Source of the DNA: Candidatus Eiseniibacteriota bacterium | GTDB lineage: Bacteria; Eisenbacteria; RBG-16-71-46 | Direction of reading: 5' to 3' | Length of the DNA stretch: 45,396 nucleotides | NCBI GenBank assembly: GCA_025360715.1 | Contig: JANYBS010000247.1 | Span: forward strand, 1 to 45,396 | In this document: one piece after another, positions 1-7,359 of the stretch | Position numbering within the stretch: position 1 is the first letter of the stretch | Layout of the letters: each line of letters opens with the position of its first letter | The notes under the pieces: generated by a model | What the model saw: the letters and a program-made list of their open reading frames with translations, nothing else | Told to the model about the DNA's origin: nothing | Database searches by the model: none | Position numbers and translations under genes: made by a program

Positions 1-298
1 GCCCGAGGCGAACCTGGGCGCCGAGGTCAACGTCGATGCTTTCGAGGTCGAGGCGGCGATCGCGCTCTTCAGCGAGCGGCCCGCGATCGTCTACGAGGTC
101 AGCTTCGAGCGCTTGCCGCGCTTCTCGCAGGCCGCGCGCGAGGCGGGGCTGGTCGCGTGGCCGATCGGCACCGTGACCGAGCAGCCGGTGCTGCGCGTGC
201 TGCTGCCGGCGAGCGAGCAGGTCACGTGGGATGCGCATGCGTTGCGCGAGGCCGCGGGCTCGGGCCTGCGCAGGCGCTGGAACGAGGAGGGCGTATGA
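1..298 (+). CDS. purL: Phosphoribosylformylglycinamidine synthase subunit PurL, C-terminal fragment
   Basis: Only the last 98 codons are in the window; the 5' part lies upstream. The frame reads through from base 2 to a TGA at 296-298. The segment ALFSERPAIVYEVS followed by a short beta/alpha tail ending in a Trp-containing stretch is what the C-terminal AIR-synthase-like domain of PurL looks like. PurL is the FGAM synthase catalytic subunit, using ATP and glutamine-derived ammonia to convert FGAR to FGAM in de novo purine synthesis. The stop overlaps the ATG of purQ (ATGA), and purQ, a PurS-like gene and purF follow, which supports the call. Whether this is a small or a large-type PurL core cannot be told from the fragment. 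Confidence 0.85.
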   Translation, partial: PEANLGAEVNVDAFEVEAAIALFSERPAIVYEVSFERLPRFSQAAREAGLVAWPIGTVTEQPVLRVLLPASEQVTWDAHALREAAGSGLRRRWNEEGV

Positions 299-1113
299 GC
301 GCGCGGATCGCGGTACTGCAGTTCCCGGGTGTGAACTGCGAAAACGAGAGTGCCCGCGCGCTGGCCATGGTCGGGCTCGAGCCCGAGGTCTTCCGAGCGA
401 CGCGGCGCGCTTCGGACCTTGCGGCGTTCGACGGCTACCTGTTGCCCGGCGGCTGGAGCTATCAGGACCGCGTACGCGCCGGGGTGCTGGCGGCCAAGGA
501 TCCGCTCCTCGATGTGCTCGCCGAACAGGCGGCCGCGGGCAAGCCGGTGCTCGGCATCTGCAACGGCGCGCAGGTGCTGGTCGAGGCCGGACTCGTGCCC
601 GGAGGCGGGGGGATCAGCCTGGCGCTCGCGCGCAACCGGATGCCGCAGCGCAGCGGCTACTACGCGCGCTGGGTGCGCTGTCGTATCGAGCCCAGCGAAT
701 GCCTGTTCACGCGGAATGTGCCGGTTGGAACAATGCTGCCGCTCCCGATCGCGCATGGCGAGGGCCGCTTCACCAGCGCCAAGCGCGGCGCCATGGCGGC
801 GTTGCTCGAGCGCGGCCAGATGCCCATGCGCTACGCGGATGTCGCGGGCGAGGTGGCGAGTGAGTTCCCCGACGATCCCAACGGCGCGGAGCTTGCTGCC
901 GCGGCCATCTGCAACAGCGCGGGCAATGTGCTCGCGATGATGCCGCACCCCGAACGCACGCTGTCGTTGGGCGCCCTCGCGCGCAGCGTCGGCGGCGAAT
1001 GGGGCGCCAGGCGCGACGAAGCGCTGGAGCGCGGCGACGAGGCCGCTTGGGCCCCCGCGCCCGGACTCGCCATCTTTGCAGGGCTTGCGAGTCACTTCGA
1101 GGTGGCGCGATGA
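295..1113 (+). CDS. purQ: Phosphoribosylformylglycinamidine synthase subunit PurQ (glutaminase)
   Basis: 272-residue class I glutamine amidotransferase that supplies ammonia to PurL for FGAM formation. The N-terminus has the PurQ signature VLQFPGVNCENE. The nucleophile is Cys89 in LGICNGAQ, and the catalytic His218 and Glu220 lie in MMPHPER. HGEGRF is the conserved glutamine-pocket strand. At 272 residues it is longer than Bacillus PurQ (about 227) and closer to the longer PurQ proteins of archaea and Thermotoga-like bacteria or to the glutaminase domain of single-chain PurL. The ATG at 295 overlaps the purL stop, and the TGA overlaps the next start, so translation is probably coupled. Confidence 0.96.
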   Translation: MSARIAVLQFPGVNCENESARALAMVGLEPEVFRATRRASDLAAFDGYLLPGGWSYQDRVRAGVLAAKDPLLDVLAEQAAAGKPVLGICNGAQVLVEAGLVPGGGGISLALARNRMPQRSGYYARWVRCRIEPSECLFTRNVPVGTMLPLPIAHGEGRFTSAKRGAMAALLERGQMPMRYADVAGEVASEFPDDPNGAELAAAAICNSAGNVLAMMPHPERTLSLGALARSVGGEWGARRDEALERGDEAAWAPAPGLAIFAGLASHFEVAR

Positions 1114-1709
1114 GTGTGGCCACCAAGACCATCGCGCAGGCGTGGATCGAACTTCGCGCGAGCGACCCCGAAGCGTCGTCCGCGTTCGCGATCGCACGAG
1201 CCGACCTCGAGGCCGGGCGCACGCTCGAGAGCCTGCGGCGCTTCCGCGTGTTCGAGCTGCGCGGCGAGCTGCCCGATGCCGAGGGCATCGCGGAGCTCAT
1301 GCATCGCTCGATCCAGTTCTACAACCCTTCCAAAGAACGCTGCGTCGTTCGTGCCGCCGAAGGCGATGCCGTGCCGGTGCGCGAAGCTGAAGAGCTGGTG
1401 CTGGTCTTCGAGCGCGGGGGCGAACGCCGCACGGCTGCCGAGCGGTGGTGGAAGCACGAGACCGGGACGAAGGTGGAAGTGCGTGAGGGCATCGCGTGGG
1501 CGCTACGGTTCGCATCTGGCGCCGATGCCGCCGCGCTGGCTGCGGACCTTGCGGTCGCGCGTGACCGCTCGCACGGCTTGCTGAGCAACCCGCACGCGCA
1601 GGAGTGGCGGCCGGGGCGCATGGAGGGCTCGAGCAGCATCCCGCCGCTCGAGTGGATCGGTTCGAAGGCCGCGGCGATCAAGCGCGGACGAACGCGAGGT
1701 GCGAAGTGA
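1110..1709 (+). CDS. Putative double PurS-like subunit of FGAM synthase
   Basis: 199 residues, ATG overlapping the purQ stop, TGA overlapping the purF start. I do not recognise it by overall identity, but it reads as two copies of the small PurS fold. Repeat 1 (about residues 33-81) has RFRVFELRGELPDAEG, a helix, then FYNPSKERCVV. Repeat 2 (about 96-167) has VREGIAWALRFASGADA, a helix, then LLSNPHAQEW. Each resembles the PurS pattern of V-x-G-K-x-(Y/W)-x-L-x-(F/I), a helix and L-(A/S)-N-P-x-x-E. Single-chain PurL enzymes carry an N-terminal domain equivalent to a PurS dimer, and this protein looks like that domain as a separate gene. Its place between purQ and purF fits a bridge between PurQ and PurL. 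The last 30 residues are basic and unassigned. The function is inference from pattern and context. Confidence 0.55.
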   Translation: MSVATKTIAQAWIELRASDPEASSAFAIARADLEAGRTLESLRRFRVFELRGELPDAEGIAELMHRSIQFYNPSKERCVVRAAEGDAVPVREAEELVLVFERGGERRTAAERWWKHETGTKVEVREGIAWALRFASGADAAALAADLAVARDRSHGLLSNPHAQEWRPGRMEGSSSIPPLEWIGSKAAAIKRGRTRGAK

Positions 1710-3151
1710 GCCACGGCGGATGGTCTCGGGACAAGTGCTGGAACGAGGAATGCGGCGTGGTCGCGGTGGTCGGCGTGCAGAACGCCGCGCAGATCGCGGC
1801 GCTGGGCCTGCACGCGCTGCAGCACCGTGGGCAAGAGGCGACGGGCGTGGTGTCGTGCGATGAGCGCAACCACTTTCATGTGCACAAGGGCATCGGCCTG
1901 GTTTCGGACGTGCACCGCGGACCCAAGCTGGCGGCGCTCGAAGGCCAGATCGCGATCGGCCACAATCGTTACTCCACGGCGGGCGGGCTCACGCTCGAGA
2001 ACACGCAGCCGTTGCGCGTGGTCTACCGCGGCGGGCAGCTGGCGCTGGCGCACAACGGCAACCTCACGAACGCGAAGGACCTGCGCTCGGGTCTCGAGGA
2101 GTCGGGCAGCATCTTCCAGACGACCCTGGATACCGAGGTCTTCCTGCACCTGATCGCGCTCTCGAGCAGCGATACCCTGGAAGACGCGCTCACCGAGGCG
2201 ATGAAGCAGGTGCAGGGCGCGTACTCACTGGTGGTGCTGACCCAAGGCCGCGTGATCGCCGTGCGTGACCCGCACGGCTTCCGGCCTCTCTGCATCGGCC
2301 GTCTGGGCGATGGCTACGTGGTCGCGAGCGAGACCTGCGCGCTTGATCTGGTAGGCGCCGACCTCGTGCGCGAGGTGGAGCCGGGCGAGATGGTCACGAT
2401 CGACCCGCAGGGCCTGCGCTCGCGGCAGGCGATGCCCGCGGCCTCGCCGCTGCAGCAATGCATCTTCGAACACATCTACTTCTCGCGGCCGGATAGCAAG
2501 GTCTTCGGCGAAGGAGTCGACCGCGTGCGCCGGCGTCTGGGGCATCAGCTGGCGCGCGAGCAGCCTGCAGACGCCGATGTGGTGATCGCGGTGCCCGACT
2601 CGAGCAACTCGATCGCGCTGGGCTACAGCGAGGAATCGGGCCTGCGATTCGAACTTGGACTGATTCGCAACCACTACGTGGGTCGCACCTTCATACAGCC
2701 GCAGCAGGCCGGCCGCGATTTCGGTGTGCGTGTGAAATTCAATCCCGTGCGCGAGGTGCTCGAGGGCAAGCGCGTGGTGGTGGTCGACGACTCGATCGTG
2801 CGCGGGACCACGAGCCGCAAGCTCGTGCGGTTGCTGCGCCGCGCGGGCGCGCGCGAGGTGCACTTCCGCGTTGGCTCACCGCCGGTGACCCATCCGTGTT
2901 TCTACGGCATCGACACCCCGAGCCGCCGCGAGCTGATCGGCGCGCTCAAGAGCGTGGCGGAAATCCGCGAGTTTCTTGGGGTCGACTCGCTGGGGTACAT
3001 CTCGTTGGATGGCATGCTGAGCGCGGAGACCGAACCGCGGCGTTATTGCCGTGCCTGCTTCACCGGCCAGTACCCGGTGCCGGTGGACGTCACGTCGGGC
3101 AAGCTGTCGCTCGAACAGATGCGGCGTGGTCCGGTGGGCAGCGAACGGTAG
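1706..3151 (+). CDS. purF: Amidophosphoribosyltransferase
   Basis: 481-residue enzyme that commits PRPP to purine synthesis, transferring ammonia from glutamine to give phosphoribosylamine. The GTG start overlaps the preceding stop (GTGA). It leaves a 15-residue propeptide before Cys16 in ECGVVAVVG, the N-terminal nucleophile exposed after processing. The N-terminal Ntn glutaminase domain (NRYSTAGG, LAHNGNLTN) is followed by a phosphoribosyltransferase domain with the PRPP loop VVVVDDSIVRGTTS. Cysteines in QQCIFEHIYFSRPDS, THPCFYGID and YCRACF match the ligands of the Bacillus-type enzyme, so an Fe-S cluster and propeptide are expected. This is the last gene of the pur group; a 167-bp gap with a stem-loop and the lysS promoter follows. 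Confidence 0.97.
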   Translation: MSHGGWSRDKCWNEECGVVAVVGVQNAAQIAALGLHALQHRGQEATGVVSCDERNHFHVHKGIGLVSDVHRGPKLAALEGQIAIGHNRYSTAGGLTLENTQPLRVVYRGGQLALAHNGNLTNAKDLRSGLEESGSIFQTTLDTEVFLHLIALSSSDTLEDALTEAMKQVQGAYSLVVLTQGRVIAVRDPHGFRPLCIGRLGDGYVVASETCALDLVGADLVREVEPGEMVTIDPQGLRSRQAMPAASPLQQCIFEHIYFSRPDSKVFGEGVDRVRRRLGHQLAREQPADADVVIAVPDSSNSIALGYSEESGLRFELGLIRNHYVGRTFIQPQQAGRDFGVRVKFNPVREVLEGKRVVVVDDSIVRGTTSRKLVRLLRRAGAREVHFRVGSPPVTHPCFYGIDTPSRRELIGALKSVAEIREFLGVDSLGYISLDGMLSAETEPRRYCRACFTGQYPVPVDVTSGKLSLEQMRRGPVGSER

Positions 3152-3174
3152 GAACGCACCCGGCGCAAAGCGCG

Positions 3175-3216
3175 GCGGCGGCCCGGGATCCATGCGGCCC
3201 GGGCCGCCGCGCGTTT
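3175..3216 (+). terminator. Possible weak terminator after purF
   Basis: A perfect 13-bp inverted repeat (3175-3187 with 3198-3210, arms GCGGCGGCCCGGG and its complement) encloses a 10-nt loop. It is followed only by GCGTTT, so the U tract is short. It lies 23 bp after the purF stop and ends at the lysS -35 element. It could terminate the pur transcript partially or simply be a stable hairpin. Confidence 0.45.
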
Positions 3217-3243
3217 GACGCGCTCGCGGGCACTTTCTACAGT
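3215..3243 (+). promoter_or_regulatory. Predicted sigma70-type promoter of lysS
   Basis: TTGACG at 3215-3220 and TACAGT at 3238-3243 are separated by 17 bp. The expected start near 3250 gives a leader of about 70 nt before the lysS ATG. The same TTGnnn/TAnnnT form recurs upstream of other transcription units in the window. Confidence 0.6.
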
Positions 3244-3318
3244 CGACCGCCACCGCATGGGCGCGAGGGACGCGCTTGGCGCTCCTCTGCTTGCACGGGT
3301 CAACCGAAGGACACGCGA

Positions 3319-4845
3319 ATGTCGCTCTCCCATCTCATGGCCCAGCGCCGCGCCAAGATCGAATCGTGGCGTGCGATCGGCTGCGAGCCGTACGCCTATG
3401 CCTATGACGTGACGCACCATGCGGATGCGCTGCTCGCCAAGGGGGACGCGGTCACCAGCGAATTCGGCGAGGTGGTGCGGATCGCCGGGCGGCTCATGAC
3501 CAAGCGCGGGCATGGCAAGGCGGGCTTCGGGACGCTGCTCGACAAGACGGGCCGGATCCAAGCCTATTTCAAGTCGGATGTGCTGGGTGAGCAGTTCGCG
3601 CGCTTCGAGTTGCTCGATGTGGGCGATTGGGTGGGCATCGAAGGGCCGCTCTTCCGCACGCGCACCGGCGAGATCACCGTGCGCGCCGATGCGATCATGT
3701 TGCTCGCGAAGAGCATCCGTCCGCTGCCCGAGAAGTGGCACGGCCTCACAGACCCCGAAGTGCGTTTTCGTCAGCGCTACGCCGACTTGTTCGTGAACCT
3801 GGACGTGCGCGAGACGTTCCGCCGCCGCGCGCGGCTCGTGTCGGGAATCCGCCGCTTTCTGGACGACAGGGGCTATCTGGAAGTCGAGACGCCGGTGCTG
3901 CAGCCGGTGTACGGCGGCGCGTTCGCGCGGCCGTTCGTGACGCAGCACAACGCGCTGGACCTGCAGTTCTACCTGCGCATCTCCAACGAGCTCTACCTGA
4001 AGCGCCTCATCATGGGCGGGCTCGAGCGTGTGTACGAGTTCTCGCGCGACTTCCGCAACGAGGGCATGGACCGCACGCACAATCCCGAGTTCACGCTGCT
4101 CGAGTACTATCAGGCGTTCGCCGACATCCATCAGATGATGGACGTCACGCAAGCGCTCGTCTGCGATGCGCTCATGGCCGCGTGTGGCTCGCTCAAGGTG
4201 CCGTATCAGGGCAGGACCCTGGACTTCACGCCGCCTTGGAAGCAGGTGAGCATGCTCGACGCCGTCTCCGAGAAGGTGGGCGAGAGCGTGCACGATCTCG
4301 ACGAAGCCAAGCTGCTCAAGCATTGCGCGAAGCACCACCTGCATCCGCGTCAGGGCACCGGAGCCGGCGGCGCTCTGGACGAACTCTTCTCGGCGCTCGT
4401 GCAACCCGAACTTCAAGACGCGGCGTTCGTGATCGACTTCCCGGTGGCCACTTCTCCGTTGGCGCGCGTGAGCCGGACGAACCCGGCCGTCGTGGAGCGC
4501 TTCGAGCTCTTCGCGGCGGGCTTCGAACTGGCCAACGCGTTCAGCGAACAGAACGACGCCGACGCGCAGCGCCACGCGTTCGAGGCGCAGGCCGCCGCGC
4601 GCGAGAAGGGCGATGAAGAGGCGCAGGTGCTGGACGAAGACTACCTGCGCGCGCTCGAGTACGGCATGCCGCCCACCGGCGGTGTGGGCATCGGCATCGA
4701 CCGTCTCGTGATGCTCGCCACCGACTCGCGCACGATCCGTGACGTGGTGCTGTTCCCGGCGATGCGGCCCGAGGAAGGGCGCCCGGTCGATGACGAGGCC
4801 GACGTGCCCGAGGACGCAGCCGAGGAAGGTGCGCCGCGGGTTTGA
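3319..4845 (+). CDS. lysS: Lysyl-tRNA synthetase, class II
   Basis: 508 residues. The N-terminal OB-fold anticodon-binding domain (about 50-145, GRLMTKRGHGKAGF) is followed by the class II catalytic core. Motif 1 is around VETPVLQPVYGGAFARPF, motif 2 is FRNEGMDRTHNPEFTLLEYY and motif 3 is GVGIGIDRLVM near the C-terminus. YLRISNELYLKRL is the LysRS-specific stretch that separates it from AspRS and AsnRS. It charges tRNA-Lys. The ATG at 3319 is preceded by GAAGGA and sits downstream of a clear promoter. The C-terminus carries an acidic tail (DDEADVPEDAAEEGAP) past motif 3 that is not needed for the fold. Its stop overlaps the TTG start of the lolE-like gene, so the Lol genes are probably co-transcribed with it. 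Confidence 0.97.
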   Translation: MSLSHLMAQRRAKIESWRAIGCEPYAYAYDVTHHADALLAKGDAVTSEFGEVVRIAGRLMTKRGHGKAGFGTLLDKTGRIQAYFKSDVLGEQFARFELLDVGDWVGIEGPLFRTRTGEITVRADAIMLLAKSIRPLPEKWHGLTDPEVRFRQRYADLFVNLDVRETFRRRARLVSGIRRFLDDRGYLEVETPVLQPVYGGAFARPFVTQHNALDLQFYLRISNELYLKRLIMGGLERVYEFSRDFRNEGMDRTHNPEFTLLEYYQAFADIHQMMDVTQALVCDALMAACGSLKVPYQGRTLDFTPPWKQVSMLDAVSEKVGESVHDLDEAKLLKHCAKHHLHPRQGTGAGGALDELFSALVQPELQDAAFVIDFPVATSPLARVSRTNPAVVERFELFAAGFELANAFSEQNDADAQRHAFEAQAAAREKGDEEAQVLDEDYLRALEYGMPPTGGVGIGIDRLVMLATDSRTIRDVVLFPAMRPEEGRPVDDEADVPEDAAEEGAPRV

Positions 4846-6080
4846 ACCTGCCGCTGTGGATCGCCGCGCGCTATCTGCGCAGCCGGCCAACGAGCGGCTT
4901 CATCACCCTGCTCACCGGGATCTCGATGGCTGGGGTGGCCTTGGGTGTGTCGGCGCTGCTGATCGTCCTCGCGGTGATGAATGGCTTCGAGAACGAGATC
5001 CAGAGCCGCATCGCGGGTACCGACGCGCACGTGGTGCTGCTGGGCGGTGACACCGGTGGTGTCTCCGACGGCTCGGGGCTTGCGCAGCGCTTGCGCACGC
5101 AGCCGGGCGTGGCGGGTGTCGCGCCGTTCACGTACTCGAAGGCCATGGCGTTCCGCGAAGGGCTCTCCGAGGGCTTGGTCGTGAAGGGCGTCGACCTCGC
5201 CGCCGAGCGGTCGGTCACCACGATCGGCCAGCACATGACGCCCATGCTGGATTCGATCCCGTCGCAGACGCTCCAAGGCGAACCCGGCATCGTGCTCGGC
5301 TCGGAGGTGGCGGCGCGACTGGGCGTGCATGCGGGCGACCGCATCCTGCTTGCCACCCTGCAAGGCGACCGCGCCAGCGCGTTCGGGTACTCGCCCAAGC
5401 TGCGGCCATTCCGGGTCGTGGGAGTGTTCACCAGCGGGCTCTACACGTACGACTCGAGCTTCGGCTTCACGAGCATCGCCGCCTCGCAGCGCTTCTTCGA
5501 GCTGGGCGACCAGGTCACGGGCGTCGAGGTGAAGCTCACCGACATGTTCGCGGCGCCGGCGATGGCCGAGAGCCTGCTGCGCGTGGCCGGGCAGCCGGGC
5601 CTGCGCTCGAACAACTGGATCGAGCTCAACCGCAACCTGTTCACGTGGATGAAGCTCGAGAAGACCATGATGTTCCTGATCCTCGCGCTCATCATCCTGG
5701 TCGCGGCCTTCAACATCGTGAGCACGCTGTTCATGGTGGTGATGGAGAAACGCCGCGACATCGGCGTGCTCAAGTCGCTGGGCGCCACGCCGGACTTCAT
5801 CCTGCGGGTCTTCCTGTTCGAGGGAATGCTCATCGGCACGGTCGGCACGGCGGCAGGGACCGCGCTCGGGGCGCTCATGATCTTCATCCTCAAGCGTTAC
5901 CCTTTCATCCACCTTCCGGGCGATGTGTATTTCATTGAAACACTCCCGGTGCGTCCTGAAGCAGGCGATTTCGCTGCCGTCATTCTGGCCGCCTTCGTCC
6001 TGTGTCTGGCCGCTGCGCTCTACCCGGCATGGCAGGCCTCGCGACTCGACCCCGTGACCACCATCCGCAGGCAGGTGTGA
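4842..6080 (+). CDS. Lipoprotein-releasing ABC transporter permease, LolC/LolE family
   Basis: 412 residues starting at TTG (TTGA overlap with lysS). It has the LolC/E/MacB plan: one transmembrane segment at about 20-45 (starting from IAARYLRSRPTSGFITLLTG), a periplasmic domain of about 225 residues, then three transmembrane segments of the FtsX domain (about 270-300, 320-350, 375-400) around the coupling region EKRRDIGVLKSLGATP. Opening with the amphipathic IAARYLRSR segment is typical of LolC/E. With LolD it would extract lipoproteins from the inner membrane for transfer to the outer membrane. Only one permease gene is present, so it may act as a homodimer (LolF-like) instead of a LolC-LolE pair. 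The spacing of 2 bp to lolD indicates an operon. Confidence 0.88.
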   Translation: MNLPLWIAARYLRSRPTSGFITLLTGISMAGVALGVSALLIVLAVMNGFENEIQSRIAGTDAHVVLLGGDTGGVSDGSGLAQRLRTQPGVAGVAPFTYSKAMAFREGLSEGLVVKGVDLAAERSVTTIGQHMTPMLDSIPSQTLQGEPGIVLGSEVAARLGVHAGDRILLATLQGDRASAFGYSPKLRPFRVVGVFTSGLYTYDSSFGFTSIAASQRFFELGDQVTGVEVKLTDMFAAPAMAESLLRVAGQPGLRSNNWIELNRNLFTWMKLEKTMMFLILALIILVAAFNIVSTLFMVVMEKRRDIGVLKSLGATPDFILRVFLFEGMLIGTVGTAAGTALGALMIFILKRYPFIHLPGDVYFIETLPVRPEAGDFAAVILAAFVLCLAAALYPAWQASRLDPVTTIRRQV

Positions 6081-6082
6081 GG

Positions 6083-6811
6083 ATGGACATGAAGCAAAGC
6101 GGTCAAAGCGCAGGGAGCATGACACTTGACACCAAGTCGCTGGCCCTTCGAGCGACCGGCTTGGGGAAGAGCTATCCCAGTCCCACGGGCCCGCTCATGG
6201 TGCTGCAGGAGCTGGACCTGGAAGTTCCCCGTGGCACGCTTCTGGCAATCATCGGGGCGTCCGGGACGGGCAAGACAACGCTGCTGAACCTGCTGGGTCT
6301 TCTGGACCATGCCGATACCGGAACACTGGAGGTCGGCGGCCGAAGGGTCGATGCTCTCTCGGAGGCGGACCGCTGTCGCCTGCGGGCGGAGCGCCTGGGC
6401 TTCGTGTTTCAATTCCACCATCTGTTGCCGGAGTTCACGGCGGAAGAGAACGTCATGATGCCGCTCCTGCTAGCAGGAGTGGCGATGGAAGCGGCAAGAG
6501 CGAGAGCGCGGACGCAACTGGCCGCGGTTGGGTTGCACGACCGGTGGCTGCACGTGCCGGCGGAGTTGTCGGGCGGCGAGGCGCAGCGGGTCGCAGTGGC
6601 GAGGGCCTTGGTCTCGGATCCCGAGTTGGTGCTGGCCGATGAGCCTTCGGGGAACCTGGACACCGCGACAGCTGCGGGACTTCACGAACTCCTGTCTTCA
6701 CTGGCTCGTGAGCGGCATCAGACATTTGTGCTGGTGACACACGATGATAGGCTCGCGGGACAAGCGGACCGCGTGCTACGGCTGCAAGGTGGCCGGCTCG
6801 AGCCGGCCTGA
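6083..6811 (+). CDS. lolD: Lipoprotein-releasing ABC transporter ATPase LolD
   Basis: 242-residue ABC ATPase with Walker A GASGTGKTTLLN (from residue 58), Q-loop region FQFHHLLPEFTAEEN, signature LSGGEAQRVAVARAL, Walker B LVLADEPSGNLD and H-loop VTHDD. The length and the LLPEFTAEENV segment match LolD/MacB-type ATPases, and the upstream permease fixes the assignment. The start is uncertain: ATGs at 6083, 6089 and 6119 are all in frame. GAGG at 6079-6082 fits 6089 best, and 6119 would give 230 residues, closest to E. coli LolD. Codon use is less biased than in the neighbours (CTA, GCA, GGA and AGA codons cluster near 6465-6510), and a 16-bp palindrome lies in that stretch. Confidence 0.92.
   Translation: MDMKQSGQSAGSMTLDTKSLALRATGLGKSYPSPTGPLMVLQELDLEVPRGTLLAIIGASGTGKTTLLNLLGLLDHADTGTLEVGGRRVDALSEADRCRLRAERLGFVFQFHHLLPEFTAEENVMMPLLLAGVAMEAARARARTQLAAVGLHDRWLHVPAELSGGEAQRVAVARALVSDPELVLADEPSGNLDTATAAGLHELLSSLARERHQTFVLVTHDDRLAGQADRVLRLQGGRLEPA
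6464..6479. repeat. 16-bp perfect palindrome inside lolD
   Basis: CTCCTGCTAGCAGGAG reads the same on both strands (arms 6464-6471 and 6472-6479, no spacer). It lies in lolD codons encoding PLLLAGV. It may be coincidence, a protein-binding site, or an RNA hairpin with a shortened stem. Confidence 0.6.
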
Positions 6812-6825
6812 ACGCGAGGGATTGG

Positions 6826-7359
6826 ATGCTCTGCCAGATCTGCGGCAAGAATCCCGCGACGGTGCACTTCACGGAGATCCACGACAATCAGATGTCGGAG
6901 ATCCACGTGTGTGAGCGCTGCGCTGAGGAGAAGGGCATGCAGGCCTCGGCCCAGCAGCACAAGTTCGAGATCGCCGACCTGTTGGCCGGCATGGTCGATT
7001 CCATGACCGTCACCGACGAGGAGCGCGTCGGCCATGTGGCTTGCACGCGCTGCGGCATGCAGTACTCGAGCTTCAAGGAGACCGGCCGCTTGGGCTGCTC
7101 CGAGTGCTACACCGCTTTCCAATTCCAGTTGCGGCCGCTGTTGCGGCGCATCCATGGCGACACGCGCCACCGCGGTAAGACGCCGGCGCGCGGCGGCGCC
7201 GGGGCGGCGCGTTCGCGGCAGATCCAGCGCCTGCACGACGATCTGCAGCGTGCGGTCGAGCGCGAGGACTTCGAGACCGCGGCCAGTGTTCGCGACGAGA
7301 TCCGCCGGCTCGAGACCGAGGCGCAGGCCGAACGCGCCGACGCAGGGAAGAGTTCATGA
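6826..7359 (+). CDS. mcsA: McsA-type zinc-finger/UVR protein, activator of McsB
   Basis: 177 residues with four CxxC pairs: CQIC at the N-terminus, CERC near residue 30, CTRC near 74 and CSEC near 90. These form two zinc-binding modules. A C-terminal UVR motif (about 130-165, LHDDLQRAVEREDFETAASVRDEIRRLE) follows, as in Firmicutes McsA. McsA activates the arginine kinase McsB and links it to ClpC. The gene begins 14 bp after lolD and its stop overlaps mcsB. Firmicutes usually have ctsR directly upstream of mcsA. Here lolD is in that place and no CtsR-like gene is visible, so regulation must differ. Confidence 0.9.
   Translation: MLCQICGKNPATVHFTEIHDNQMSEIHVCERCAEEKGMQASAQQHKFEIADLLAGMVDSMTVTDEERVGHVACTRCGMQYSSFKETGRLGCSECYTAFQFQLRPLLRRIHGDTRHRGKTPARGGAGAARSRQIQRLHDDLQRAVEREDFETAASVRDEIRRLETEAQAERADAGKSS

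Noticed and set aside
91-1197. Long minus-strand open frame opposite purL/purQ and similar long antisense frames (for example 3043-4890, 11335-13182, 15173-16846)
   Set aside because: They lie opposite strong family matches; GC-rich codon bias leaves antisense frames open. Their translations are Arg/His-rich without recognisable domains.
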